A stretch of 11,146 nt of DNA from AB-629-J13 sp964496365 (GCA_964496365.1 CAZBZK010000046.1:1-11146); one strand, 5' to 3'. Shown: positions 1-8,780, numbered from the stretch's first letter. Program-made: numbers and translations. The notes: generated from the letters alone by a model not told the origin.

Positions 1-2225
1 TAGGATATGAAATAGTATCCAGGGCAAATGTCCACATTGTACCTCAACGAATTTCCACAGTGAATTTCGATTTACACTCTGTTATATTGCAAGGAGAAGG
101 GGTGGAGGTGACCGTAACTTATTTTGAAAAAACAAAGGATGCGGTTACCAGCAGCAGAACGGTAGATATTGAAGAAATTCGATCTGACCCAATTGGGGCT
201 TATGATATTATGGCGATGATGCAAGCATTACCCTCTGTGGTCTCAGGAGCGGATCAAACGAATGAAATTATTGTTCGAGGAGGATCACCGGGAGAGAATT
301 TATTTGTTATGGATTTTCTTGAAATTCCTTATCCCAATCATTTTCCCGAACAAGGACAAGGAGGAGGTCCTGTAACCATGGTGGATACCGAATTCATTGA
401 ACGAATTGATTTTTATGCAGGAGCGTTTCCTGCAAGGTACGGAGAAAAACTTTCGTCAGTGATGGATGTAACACTTCGTGAGGGCAATTCTGAAAATCAC
501 CTCCAACAAATGGAAATAACCATGGCAGGATTTGGTTTCACCACAGAGGGACCCATCAATGAAACGTCTAATTATATTTATTCATTGAAACGATCTTTTT
601 TGGATTTTGTAATTTCCTCGTCAGGGTTGCAGGCAATTCCAAATTATTGGTCAAGTCAAGGAAAATTAACTTTTCATATTTCAGATTCACAAATATTCTA
701 TGTCAATTTTATCGGAGGGATTGATGAAGTAAATGTGGAAGGGGAGAATAATCCCCAATTACGTGGAGCAGAAAATATAGATTATTCTTCATGGCAGTCC
801 ACATTTGGAATGACCTATAAAAATTTATTTTCTCGGAAGGGATATTTAATTTCTTCTCTAGGCAGTTCATGGGTTGGATTGGATGCAAAAGTTTATGAGG
901 TAAATTCAAATCTTGAACGAGATTATTATTTTATGCGAAACGACATTGAAGGTGATTTGTCTTTTCGTAGTGAATTGGTATATCAACTTCGAAAAGGATT
1001 AGACCTGAGCTGTGGACTTACAGCAAAATATATCCACTTGAATTATGATAATTGGTTCGAAAAACGTCCGGTTACACTATTTGGTTATTCATTGGATACC
1101 AATGAAGTCTCTCAACTCATTAGTGAAGAAGAATTTTATACAACTTATTTTGAAAATCCAAATACGATTTTAACCGAATTAGGAACGGTGGGAGAATTAG
1201 ACTCTATAAAAACCAATCGTGTTTTAGCCTATAAAAAACTTGGAGGATTTTTTCACATAAATTGGATCCCAATGCCAAAAACGGAACTTCTTCTCGGTGG
1301 AAGGTTGGATTATATCTCATTTACGAAGGCATCGAGTATATCTCCAAGATTCGGATTGAAGTATCACTTATCACCGTTCATTAAGTTTAATCTTTCAGCG
1401 GGACGATATTACCAAACCCCTTTTAATAATCAATTGAACTCTAATCGAGGAGCTACGGAATATTTAAGAAATTATTTTACAGATCAATGGGTTGGAGGAA
1501 TCGAGTTTTTACCAAAATCAGATTTACGAATTACTCTCGAATATTTTGAAAAAGAATATGAAGATATGGTTATTTTTGAAATGTTGAGAGGATCGGATGG
1601 AAAAGATAGTCTTAATTATAACAAATTAATCAATGGTGGACAAGGTCGGTCGAAAGGCATTGAGTTATTTATTCAAAAAAAATATTCCAAAAATTGGTAT
1701 GGTTCAATTTCTTGGTCTCATTCAATTTCAGAAGGCGTTGACCCAAGGACAAATTTATTTTATCCATGGGATTTCGACTATAGAAATGTGATCAACATTG
1801 TTGGTGGGTATAAAATTCGGTATGCAGATTATTCTTGGTTCAAATCGTATAAAAATTCATGGATTTCAAAAGGGTTCTCTTGGCTGCCATTTATGCCCAG
1901 TGATGAATTTGAAATCAGCTTAAAATATCGATTGATGGGGGGAAGACCTTATACTCCTTTACATTATGATCCAACTACGAGGGATTGGTATTCCAATTCA
2001 GATTCTCCCTGGAATACAAGTCGCTATGGGTATTATAGTCGCTTGGATTTAATGCTACTTCAGCGTTTCCATTTTAAACGATTAAACCTTGTAGTATTTT
2101 GGGATATTATTAATATTTTGAATCGGGAGAATCCATTTGAATATGTTTACTTGGAGGATGGTTCGAAACTAATGGGATTACAATACACTACTATGCCAAT
2201 TGGCGGAATGATATTGGAATTTTAA
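1..2225 (+). CDS. TonB-dependent outer-membrane receptor, 5'-partial
   Basis: Outer-membrane beta-barrel receptor that would import a ligand using TonB energy; the ligand cannot be told from the sequence. The frame is open from base 3 with no stop, so the GTG at 60 is not a convincing start. The 19 codons before it (containing VHIVPQRIST, then VNFDL) read like the end of a carboxypeptidase-regulatory-like (CarboxypepD_reg) domain, and the real start lies outside the window. Counting from codon 60, the plug covers about residues 30-140 (ALPSVVSG, EIIVRGGSPGENLFVMD, FYAGAFPARYGEKLSSVMDV). The rest is barrel, rich in alternating aromatic strands, and ends in the outer-membrane-type terminal Phe (GGMILEF). 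The gene converges on the fadN-like gene with 4 bases between stops. A link to the fatty-acid operon is possible but not shown, since it lies on the other strand. Confidence 0.9.
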   Translation, partial: GYEIVSRANVHIVPQRISTVNFDLHSVILQGEGVEVTVTYFEKTKDAVTSSRTVDIEEIRSDPIGAYDIMAMMQALPSVVSGADQTNEIIVRGGSPGENLFVMDFLEIPYPNHFPEQGQGGGPVTMVDTEFIERIDFYAGAFPARYGEKLSSVMDVTLREGNSENHLQQMEITMAGFGFTTEGPINETSNYIYSLKRSFLDFVISSSGLQAIPNYWSSQGKLTFHISDSQIFYVNFIGGIDEVNVEGENNPQLRGAENIDYSSWQSTFGMTYKNLFSRKGYLISSLGSSWVGLDAKVYEVNSNLERDYYFMRNDIEGDLSFRSELVYQLRKGLDLSCGLTAKYIHLNYDNWFEKRPVTLFGYSLDTNEVSQLISEEEFYTTYFENPNTILTELGTVGELDSIKTNRVLAYKKLGGFFHINWIPMPKTELLLGGRLDYISFTKASSISPRFGLKYHLSPFIKFNLSAGRYYQTPFNNQLNSNRGATEYLRNYFTDQWVGGIEFLPKSDLRITLEYFEKEYEDMVIFEMLRGSDGKDSLNYNKLINGGQGRSKGIELFIQKKYSKNWYGSISWSHSISEGVDPRTNLFYPWDFDYRNVINIVGGYKIRYADYSWFKSYKNSWISKGFSWLPFMPSDEFEISLKYRLMGGRPYTPLHYDPTTRDWYSNSDSPWNTSRYGYYSRLDLMLLQRFHFKRLNLVVFWDIINILNRENPFEYVYLEDGSKLMGLQYTTMPIGGMILEF

Positions 2226-2229
2226 TCTA

Positions 2230-4578
2230 TTAATTTCTCAATGGTTTTCCTTTCTTCAGCATATACTTTATTCGATCTTGAGAAAGTTTTTCACCAGCCA
2301 AAGAAACAAATGCTTCTCGCTCTATGTCCAGGAGATATTGTTCGTCAACCGTTTTTGTGAGACCAGCTTTGTCTCCACCGGTTATAACGTACGCCAATTT
2401 TTGTCCGATCAATTCATCATGATCTGAAATTTTGCCTTGCATTTTGAATCCTTTTAGTGCGGTTTTCATTGCAGTGCGTCCACCCAAACCCGGGAGTTTT
2501 AAATCATCTCTATACTCTGGAGGCGAGTAATGTTCACTCAATTCAAGTGCTGTCTGTTTAGCGGTCCATAATAAATGTTCAATATTCATGATGATGGTGT
2601 CGGATTTCAGTAAATAACCGATGTGTTTGGCTTCTTCAGCACTAGTGGCAACTTTAGCAAATCCTATGGTTTCAAAAGCTTTTTGAACCAATGGAAACAC
2701 ATTTAATCTACCTGTTTTTCCTGCATTCTCCATCAAATTTAATATCAATCGTAAATTCCCTCCTGCACCGGGAATGAGTCCTACTCCCACTTCAACTGCC
2801 CCGATGTAAAGTTCAGACGCCGAAACCCGTTTTGCTGCTGGAGCTATAAATTCGAATCCTCCACCTAAAGCAAGATGAAAGGGTGCCGCAATTACCGGTG
2901 CTTTTGAAAATCGCATTTTTTGTGTGAGATCTTGAAACAGCTTCACCGTTTTTTCTAATCCTTTCCAGTCTTTGTTTTCACAAAACTGGAGAATCCCAGC
3001 AATATTTGCTCCGGCACAAAAATTCTCACCTTGATGTCCAATGACCATGGCTTTGTATGTTCCAGCTTCCAGCAAGTCTAATCCATCGTTAATCATTTCC
3101 AACATCGATCCATCAAGAGGATTTAGAGTTGGTTGAAGAACAGAATGAAATTCCAAGTTTAAAACACCATCTCCAATATCAATTAAACTGGCACTCCAAT
3201 GGCGTTTTACTACGTGGCCACAGTATTTTTTTAGGTTGAGATTTATTGATTTTTCTATAGTTGAAATTGGATCATGCTTATTAGATAAAACATTAAAATA
3301 GGACTTATGTTCTTTTTCCATTCGATAAAACGATGCATCTTTCTTCTGAGATAGATCCATTACCCATTGAGGTGGCTTTTTACCTTCGTTTATCATTCGA
3401 TTCACTGACCTAGATAATCCAATTCCATCCCAGGTTTCAAATGGACCCAATGCCCAACCAAATCCCCATTTCATTGCATTATCCACATTAACTATGTCAT
3501 CAGAGATTTCGGGAATGCGATTAGCAGAATAAATAAGGGATTTTGATAGAATCTCCCAAAAATATTTACCCGCCTTATCATCACTGTATGCCAACGCTTT
3601 TATTTTATCTATTGGTTTTTGGTGGTCCTTAGCCAATCTAAATCCATCAAATCTTTCTTTAATTTGTTTTTTGTATTCACCGGAATGAAGATCAAGGGAT
3701 AAGATTTCTCCATCTTCTTTTTTATAAAATCCTGCTTTTGTTTTTGCTCCTAATCTTCCAGAGTCTATTAATGTATTTAAAATGTCAGGGATGGTAAACA
3801 TATCTCTGGATTCGTCATTTTCTCCTCGATCATATCCAGTTTTGGCAACATGGACGAGAGTGTCTAATCCTACTAAATCTGCTGTTCGAAATGTAGCGCT
3901 TTTTTGTCTTCCTATAACAGTACCGGTTAATTTATCAACACTTTCTACGGTCATATTCATTTTAAGAGCTTGATGAATGGATAATAACATCCCATAAACC
4001 CCGATTCGGTTTGCAATAAAATTGGGAGTGTCTTTGGCGTGAACGATGCCTTTCCCTAAATAATGTTCCCCAAAATCTGCAATACGTTTATAAGTTTCGT
4101 CATCGGTATTATCTCCCTTTACCAATTCAAGCAGTCTCATATATCTGGGTGGATTAAAGAAATGAGTAATCATAAACCGAGATTGTAGCTCATGGGGTAA
4201 AACTTGAGTCAAGTCATTGAGAGGAATTCCTGAAGTATTGGATGTCAATACCGCTTGTTTATTTAGATAGGGTGCAATGGTTTTATACACTTTATGTTTG
4301 ATTTCTAATTTTTCTGCAACTGCTTCCAGAACCCAGTCGACATCTTTTAGTAATTCAAGATGGTTTTCATAAGAGCATGGAGTAATGAGATTTTTATTTT
4401 TTGGTTTGAATAATGGAGCTGGTTTTAATTTTGTAAGATTTTCGATTCCTTTTTTTGATAATTCAAGATTAATATCAAACAATAATGTTGGAATGCCTGC
4501 ATTGGCAAAATGTCCCGCCAATTGTGCCCCCATGACTCCAGCACCTAATACTGCCGCTTTTTCAATTTGTTTAGTCAT
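2230..4578 (-). CDS. fadN: FadN-type 3-hydroxyacyl-CoA dehydrogenase / enoyl-CoA hydratase fusion
   Basis: Bifunctional cytoplasmic beta-oxidation enzyme: hydrates 2-enoyl-CoA, then oxidises 3-hydroxyacyl-CoA with NAD+. The 782 residues begin with the dehydrogenase: Rossmann GAGVMG at 12-17, SNTS at 113-116, and THFFNPP with the likely catalytic His139. The C-terminal dehydrogenase domain extends to about 400. A crotonase domain follows from about 465. It has oxyanion-hole segments FCAGANI (520-526) and LALGGGFEF (569-577), and both hydratase glutamates by alignment to rat ECH: Glu576 (GGGFE) and Glu596 before LIPGAGG. Dehydrogenase-first order is that of B. subtilis FadN (about 789 residues), the reverse of E. 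coli FadB. It is last in the operon, 14 bases after the HlyIII gene. The only Shine-Dalgarno-like sequence, GAGG, is distant (about 13 bases from the ATG) and overlaps the end of that gene. The frame looks intact. Confidence 0.94.
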   Translation of the reverse strand: MTKQIEKAAVLGAGVMGAQLAGHFANAGIPTLLFDINLELSKKGIENLTKLKPAPLFKPKNKNLITPCSYENHLELLKDVDWVLEAVAEKLEIKHKVYKTIAPYLNKQAVLTSNTSGIPLNDLTQVLPHELQSRFMITHFFNPPRYMRLLELVKGDNTDDETYKRIADFGEHYLGKGIVHAKDTPNFIANRIGVYGMLLSIHQALKMNMTVESVDKLTGTVIGRQKSATFRTADLVGLDTLVHVAKTGYDRGENDESRDMFTIPDILNTLIDSGRLGAKTKAGFYKKEDGEILSLDLHSGEYKKQIKERFDGFRLAKDHQKPIDKIKALAYSDDKAGKYFWEILSKSLIYSANRIPEISDDIVNVDNAMKWGFGWALGPFETWDGIGLSRSVNRMINEGKKPPQWVMDLSQKKDASFYRMEKEHKSYFNVLSNKHDPISTIEKSINLNLKKYCGHVVKRHWSASLIDIGDGVLNLEFHSVLQPTLNPLDGSMLEMINDGLDLLEAGTYKAMVIGHQGENFCAGANIAGILQFCENKDWKGLEKTVKLFQDLTQKMRFSKAPVIAAPFHLALGGGFEFIAPAAKRVSASELYIGAVEVGVGLIPGAGGNLRLILNLMENAGKTGRLNVFPLVQKAFETIGFAKVATSAEEAKHIGYLLKSDTIIMNIEHLLWTAKQTALELSEHYSPPEYRDDLKLPGLGGRTAMKTALKGFKMQGKISDHDELIGQKLAYVITGGDKAGLTKTVDEQYLLDIEREAFVSLAGEKLSQDRIKYMLKKGKPLRN

Positions 4579-4592
4579 TTATGTTCTCAACC

Positions 4593-5246
4593 TCATTCAA
4601 AAATAGTTATGTAATTATACATGCACATAAAATGAGAAAAACTTCCCAAAATAACACATACATGAAAAATATCGTGTGCACCAAAAATATTTGGAATTGG
4701 ATTGGGTTTATTTAATCCATGAATAATAGCTCCGATGGTGTAAAAAAATCCTCCTATAAATATCCAAACGATAGCACCAATTTGAAGAGTGATTATCATT
4801 GGGTAAATAGCAATAATGGATAACCATCCCATAAAAATATAAAATGTAATTGCAAACCAATCCGGTACATTTTTCCAGAATAATCTCAAGAGTATTCCAA
4901 AAATTGTCAATCCCCAAATAACTCCAAATATGCTCCATCCCCAAACTCCTCTTAATGGAATCAAACAGACTGGCGTATAGGTGGATGCAATGAGTATATG
5001 AATCATGGCATGATCAAAATTTCTCAATTTTGTTTCTATTTTAGATGAGACAGGAAGCCAATGATAAAGTGTACTTGCAATGTACAGCAGGAACAACCCG
5101 GAACCGAATACTGAAAAAGAAACAATGTGCCATGGTTTAATAGGATCAACGGATTCTTGAATCAAGAGAACCAATGCTACAATAGAAAACATTGCTCCAA
5201 TAGCGTGACTAATTGCACTAAATGGTTCTTTAATTTTCAGAATCAT
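4593..5246 (-). CDS. trhA: HlyIII/PAQR-family (TrhA-like) seven-TM membrane protein
   Basis: A 217-residue polytopic inner-membrane protein of the hemolysin III / PAQR family, part of the CREST superfamily of putative metal-dependent membrane hydrolases. About seven hydrophobic segments are visible. The family's zinc-site signatures are all present: S58-x3-H62 (STLYH), Asp78 in the FDHAMIH segment before STYTP, and H191-x3-H195 (HDIFH) in the last helix. The N-terminal SHAIGA motif is also typical. In eukaryotic adiponectin receptors this site supports ceramidase activity releasing a free fatty acid; bacterial members are tied to membrane homeostasis, and the name 'hemolysin' is historical. 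The start codon overlaps the thiolase stop (ATGA at 5243-5246), with a GAGAGA Shine-Dalgarno-like sequence inside the thiolase gene, so the two are probably translationally coupled. Its position inside a beta-oxidation operon is unusual. The biochemical role here is inference. Confidence 0.92.
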   Translation of the reverse strand: MILKIKEPFSAISHAIGAMFSIVALVLLIQESVDPIKPWHIVSFSVFGSGLFLLYIASTLYHWLPVSSKIETKLRNFDHAMIHILIASTYTPVCLIPLRGVWGWSIFGVIWGLTIFGILLRLFWKNVPDWFAITFYIFMGWLSIIAIYPMIITLQIGAIVWIFIGGFFYTIGAIIHGLNKPNPIPNIFGAHDIFHVCVILGSFSHFMCMYNYITIFE

Positions 5247-6376
5247 ATTCTCTCAATGACCGTTGCAATTCCTTGTCCAGTACCGATACACATGGTTGCC
5301 AAACCATATTTACCATCAATTTGTTCCAATACGTTCACCAAAGTAGTGATGATTCGTGCTCCAGAACATCCTAGAGGATGCCCTAGGGCAATTGCACCAC
5401 CATTGAGATTGACTTTTTGCATGGGGAAATCACCCTCACGAATCACGAAAAGTGATTGTGCAGCAAAGGCTTCATTTAATTCGATTGCATCCAAGTCGTC
5501 TAAGGTTAATCCTGCTTTTTTTAAAGCTTTTTTTGTAGCAGGAATGGGTCCGATTCCCATTCGTTTCCAATCCACACCAGCGATGGCTCGAGACACAATT
5601 TTTGCACGAATGTTTAATTGTTGGTTTTTCGCATAGGATTCGCTGGATAGGAGAAGGGCAGATGCACCAATTGAAATGGGACTGCTGGTGGCGGCTGTAA
5701 CACTTCCATTTTCGATAAATGCAGGATCTAAGCTTTTTATTTTTTCTATATCGGGCGTACGTGGACCCTCATCCGTCGATACGACAGAACCATCGTCCAA
5801 CTTTATGGGGATGATTTCATCTTTAAATTTGTTTTCAGTCTGAGCATTCAAAGCTTTTTCATGGGATTGAATCGAAAAGGCTTCTTGATCCTCCCGAGAA
5901 ATATTTCCTTCATTTGCCAAATTCTCTGCCGTTTCACCCATACCGATATAAAATTCCTGTTCAGCCAATTCTGGATGAAAGTCAGGGGCAAAACCACCCA
6001 TGGGAACCGAAAACATATCTTCCACTCCTGCAGCGATACCTACATCCATATCTCCTGCTTCTATAGCGGTACTTACTTGGTGAAGAGCATCCATGGATGA
6101 ACCGCAAAATCTATTGACTACTTTTCCACCGGTTTCTATGGGTAAATCAGCTAAAATTCCAACAGATCGTCCAATAAGCATTCCTTGGGGTCCCTCAGGG
6201 AATGCACATCCAACCACTAAATCTTCAATGTCGGTTTTGGAAACAGAAGGATTTCTTTCCATCAACCCCGCAACGACTTTTGCTACCAAATCATCTGGTC
6301 GTGTTCCTAGTAACTGACCATTTTTCATTCCGATAGGAGATCGAACTCCATCAATGATTACAGATTGATTACTCAT
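5243..6376 (-). CDS. fadA: FadA-type acetyl-CoA acyltransferase (3-ketoacyl-CoA thiolase)
   Basis: Catalyses the last step of beta-oxidation: thiolytic cleavage of 3-ketoacyl-CoA by CoA to acetyl-CoA and a shortened acyl-CoA. At 377 residues it is near full length for the family (about 385-395). The catalytic residues are all present: nucleophile Cys91 in NRFCGSSM, the NEAFAAQ motif at 301-307, His333 in GHPLGCSGAR, and Cys363 in MCIGTGQG. The C-terminal third, from NLNGGAIALGHP on, is very close to E. coli FadA, so a degradative thiolase is more likely than a biosynthetic acetoacetyl-CoA thiolase. One oddity is in the nucleotide-loop region, where the usual S-D-G-A reads S-I-G-A (residues 235-238). 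The start is supported by a strong GGAGGT four bases upstream. The stop overlaps the next start by ATGA. Confidence 0.95.
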   Translation of the reverse strand: MSNQSVIIDGVRSPIGMKNGQLLGTRPDDLVAKVVAGLMERNPSVSKTDIEDLVVGCAFPEGPQGMLIGRSVGILADLPIETGGKVVNRFCGSSMDALHQVSTAIEAGDMDVGIAAGVEDMFSVPMGGFAPDFHPELAEQEFYIGMGETAENLANEGNISREDQEAFSIQSHEKALNAQTENKFKDEIIPIKLDDGSVVSTDEGPRTPDIEKIKSLDPAFIENGSVTAATSSPISIGASALLLSSESYAKNQQLNIRAKIVSRAIAGVDWKRMGIGPIPATKKALKKAGLTLDDLDAIELNEAFAAQSLFVIREGDFPMQKVNLNGGAIALGHPLGCSGARIITTLVNVLEQIDGKYGLATMCIGTGQGIATVIERI

Positions 6377-6380
6377 TATT

Positions 6381-6386
6381 ACCTCC
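6381..6386 (-). promoter_or_regulatory. Shine-Dalgarno of fadA, sharing a base with the fadE stop
   Basis: The minus strand reads TAGGAGGTAATAATG. The TAG is the stop codon of the acyl-CoA dehydrogenase gene, and its G is the first base of a consensus GGAGGT placed four bases before the thiolase ATG. This fixes the thiolase start and suggests that ribosomes terminating on fadE can re-initiate on fadA. It also shows that this genome uses canonical Shine-Dalgarno initiation. Confidence 0.85.
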
Positions 6387-8176
6387 TAAAAAGGATATGA
6401 ATTTAGTTGAGAAATGGAATCAGCGATGGTGCGTTTTAAAGCAATGACATCTCTGGATAAGTCCATTTTTAGTTGAAGAGAAGAAATTCTCTCCATATTT
6501 TTTTCGGGAATATTCCCTTTGAATATACGGTTGAATCCTGTTTTGGCTTTGGTTGTAACTCGTTCAGACATTTCTGCAGTCTGAACTTTTGCAATAGCAT
6601 CCAAAATATGAAAATGGGTTTTCGTATCCTGATTATTGTGTACTCGAACCAATGTACTTTCTGTCGTAAATAAATCTATAAGAATATCAGCAATTAATTC
6701 CGTCAGCATTTGTTCATGTTTCAAATCCTGTCCAAACTCGCATAACGCTTCATGCACTAATTCCATCGCCAATCGTTTTCCTGATTCCAAAATGTTTCCA
6801 TCTTTCTGATAGGGAGAATCCCAAATTGCTAACTCATTGGAAAGAAACGAATCTATGTTGGCAATTTCATCCCTAAATGGAATTTCTTCCATGAGAATTT
6901 TTTTCATCATATAACCAGAAATGATCAATCGATTGATCTCATTTGTTCCTTCCCAAATTCTGTTAATTCTGTCATCTCGATAAGCTCTGGCGATTCCATA
7001 TTCCTCAATAAATCCATAACCACCTAAAATTTGAAGGGCATGGTCAATTATTTTATCACTGGATTCACTACCATATACTTTCGTCATAGATGCTTCAATG
7101 GCAAATTGTTCCATAGCATTGCCCATGTGTACGTAATAGTCGTTTGAATTGGGATCTAACTTGTCAATGGCGTTTTGAATGAGTCCGATGGTGCGGTAAA
7201 TCATACTGTCAGCAGAGTAGGTTTTAATAATCATATCAGCGATTTTACTCTTGATAGCATCAAAACTGGAGATGGATTGTCCAAATTGGCGACGTTCGTT
7301 GGCATAATTTAACGTTTCATTGATCACAGTTTTTGCTCCGCCAATGCACGCTGCGGCTAATTTAAATCTGCCTATATTTAACGCATTAAAAGCGATAGCG
7401 GCACCTTTACCAACATCGTATAAGAGGTTTTCAACCGGTATTTTAGCATCGGTGAATTTCAATGTGGTAGTAGAATTTCCTTTCATCCCCATTTTTTTTT
7501 CTTCCGAGCCCGTTTCGAATCCCTCCGTGTCTTTATCCACAATAAATGCGGTAAATTTATCTCCGTCAACCTGAGCTAAAATCGTATAAACATCCGCCCA
7601 GTTTCCATTACTAATGAAACATTTTTCCCCATTTAAGATATAGTGTTTTCCATCTTCTGAAAGAACCGCTTTTGTTTTTCCAGATACTGCATCTGATCCT
7701 GCAGATGATTCGGTTAAACCGTAAGCGGCCACCCATTCCCCCGAAACGAGTTTTGGAATATATTTTTCTTTTTGTTCGGGTGTTCCAAACCAGACGATTC
7801 CAAGAGATCCTATAGATGTCTGTACATTTATTAATGTACCTAAGGATGCTGAACCTCCTCGAGTTAAGTTTTCAATGACCAAAGCCATGGTTATTTTATC
7901 TAACTCCATTCCACCGTATTTTTCCGGGACATCTACTCCTAATAATCCTAATTCACCCATTTCTTTTAATAATGAAAGACTGAGGTCTTTATCCAATTTA
8001 TCGATGGATTCCACATTGGGATAAATCCGTTCCATGGCAAAATCAAGTGTCATTTTTTCTATTTCATTTTGCTCTTCGGTAAATGTTTCTCGACTAAACA
8101 CATCGGTAGTTCCAATTGGATTTAATAAAAACATTCCTCCGGTAAGATAACTATATTTTGCATTCTCAACAGTCAT
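6386..8176 (-). CDS. fadE: FadE/VLCAD-type acyl-CoA dehydrogenase
   Basis: FAD-dependent enzyme for the first beta-oxidation step, acyl-CoA to trans-2-enoyl-CoA, passing electrons to an electron-transfer flavoprotein (not encoded in this window). The 596 residues match the long VLCAD/ACAD9 and B. subtilis FadE class rather than the short form of about 380. An N-terminal GGMFLL...DVFSRE..TEEQ leader is followed by the ACAD core and then a helical C-terminal extension from about 430. Visible motifs are YGLTESSAGSDA (152-163), GEKCFISNG (183-191), RRQFGQSISSF (295-305) and QILGGYGFIEEYGIARAYRD (382-401). The likely catalytic base is Glu409 in IWEGTNEINR. The ATG overlaps the TetR stop by four bases (ATGA, 8173-8176) and has AAAGGA eight bases upstream (complement of 8185-8190). 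A preference for long-chain substrates follows from family type and was not seen directly. Confidence 0.94.
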   Translation of the reverse strand: MTVENAKYSYLTGGMFLLNPIGTTDVFSRETFTEEQNEIEKMTLDFAMERIYPNVESIDKLDKDLSLSLLKEMGELGLLGVDVPEKYGGMELDKITMALVIENLTRGGSASLGTLINVQTSIGSLGIVWFGTPEQKEKYIPKLVSGEWVAAYGLTESSAGSDAVSGKTKAVLSEDGKHYILNGEKCFISNGNWADVYTILAQVDGDKFTAFIVDKDTEGFETGSEEKKMGMKGNSTTTLKFTDAKIPVENLLYDVGKGAAIAFNALNIGRFKLAAACIGGAKTVINETLNYANERRQFGQSISSFDAIKSKIADMIIKTYSADSMIYRTIGLIQNAIDKLDPNSNDYYVHMGNAMEQFAIEASMTKVYGSESSDKIIDHALQILGGYGFIEEYGIARAYRDDRINRIWEGTNEINRLIISGYMMKKILMEEIPFRDEIANIDSFLSNELAIWDSPYQKDGNILESGKRLAMELVHEALCEFGQDLKHEQMLTELIADILIDLFTTESTLVRVHNNQDTKTHFHILDAIAKVQTAEMSERVTTKAKTGFNRIFKGNIPEKNMERISSLQLKMDLSRDVIALKRTIADSISQLNSYPF

Positions 8177-8769
8177 GAATCGGGTCCTTTAACTAATCCT
8201 GATAAAATAAAATTACAAACGGTGTTAATATATTCTTTTGCAGATACACCATTTTGCTTAAATAATGTAAACCATGAAATTCCCTCTATAACAACCATGA
8301 TGGACATGGCTGTTATTTTTGGATCCACACGTTTCAATTCTCCCGAATCCACACCCCGTTGAATAATAGACTCTAAGTATTGAATAAAATTATGAGTGAC
8401 TTTTTCCAATTTTAAATTAAAATCCTTGTCCCGTCCTGCTAATGACCAAAACTCTAAAAGTGCTTTGAATACAATGGGATCTTTTTCAAACTGAACAAAA
8501 AATGTAGAAAACATATGTTCGAGTTGTGAACTGGCAGAAATCTCATTTTGAGGAAGTTCCAAAAGGGAATTACTATACCGAATCACCCAATGATTTACCA
8601 AATCCAAATAAACATCTTTTTTTGAGTTATAGTACCAATAAATGGCACCTTTGCTCAATCCAGATTGTAAGACAATATCATCCATTCTGCTTTGGTGATA
8701 TCCGTTTTCAACGATGACTTTTAAAGCAGCATCCAAAATTTGTTCTTTTCTTTTAAATTTAAGTGTCAT
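8173..8769 (-). CDS. TetR/AcrR-family transcriptional regulator, likely repressor of the fad operon
   Basis: Cytoplasmic one-component DNA-binding regulator of 198 residues, the normal TetR length. The N-terminal helix-turn-helix covers about residues 8-55: RKEQILDAALKVIVENGY, then MDDIVLQSGLSKGAIYWYY and the conserved F/Y-x-x-K-x-D-x-Y-like ending (YNSKKDVYLDLV). Residues 56-198 form a helical ligand-binding and dimer domain ending in the usual amphipathic IEGISWFTLFKQNGVS segment. It is the first gene of the operon and shares an ATGA overlap with fadE, so it probably represses its own operon and is released by an acyl-CoA, as B. subtilis FadR is. The ligand is inferred from context only. 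No clear Shine-Dalgarno precedes the ATG at 8769. A candidate operator lies 14 bases upstream of that ATG. Confidence 0.9.
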   Translation of the reverse strand: MTLKFKRKEQILDAALKVIVENGYHQSRMDDIVLQSGLSKGAIYWYYNSKKDVYLDLVNHWVIRYSNSLLELPQNEISASSQLEHMFSTFFVQFEKDPIVFKALLEFWSLAGRDKDFNLKLEKVTHNFIQYLESIIQRGVDSGELKRVDPKITAMSIMVVIEGISWFTLFKQNGVSAKEYINTVCNFILSGLVKGPDS

Positions 8770-8780
8770 GATTAAATACC

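Noticed and set aside
60..62. GTG as the start codon of the TonB-dependent receptor
   Set aside because: The frame remains open to the left edge and encodes domain-like residues upstream, and no ribosome-binding site precedes the GTG, so the gene is cut by the window edge.
2234..2285. Inverted repeat TTTCTCAA / TTGAGAAA followed by GTTTTT, as a terminator for the receptor gene
   Set aside because: The stem is AT-rich and the loop is 36 bases, inside the fadN 3' coding end. It is too weak to call as a terminator without transcript data.
4708..4944. A 78-codon minus-strand frame within the HlyIII gene
   Set aside because: It is an out-of-frame shadow of the HlyIII coding sequence with no family resemblance.
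5127..5636. A 169-codon open frame on the + strand opposite the HlyIII and thiolase genes
   Set aside because: It lies antisense to two clearly conserved genes, has no recognisable domain, and its composition follows the reverse complement of the thiolase codons.
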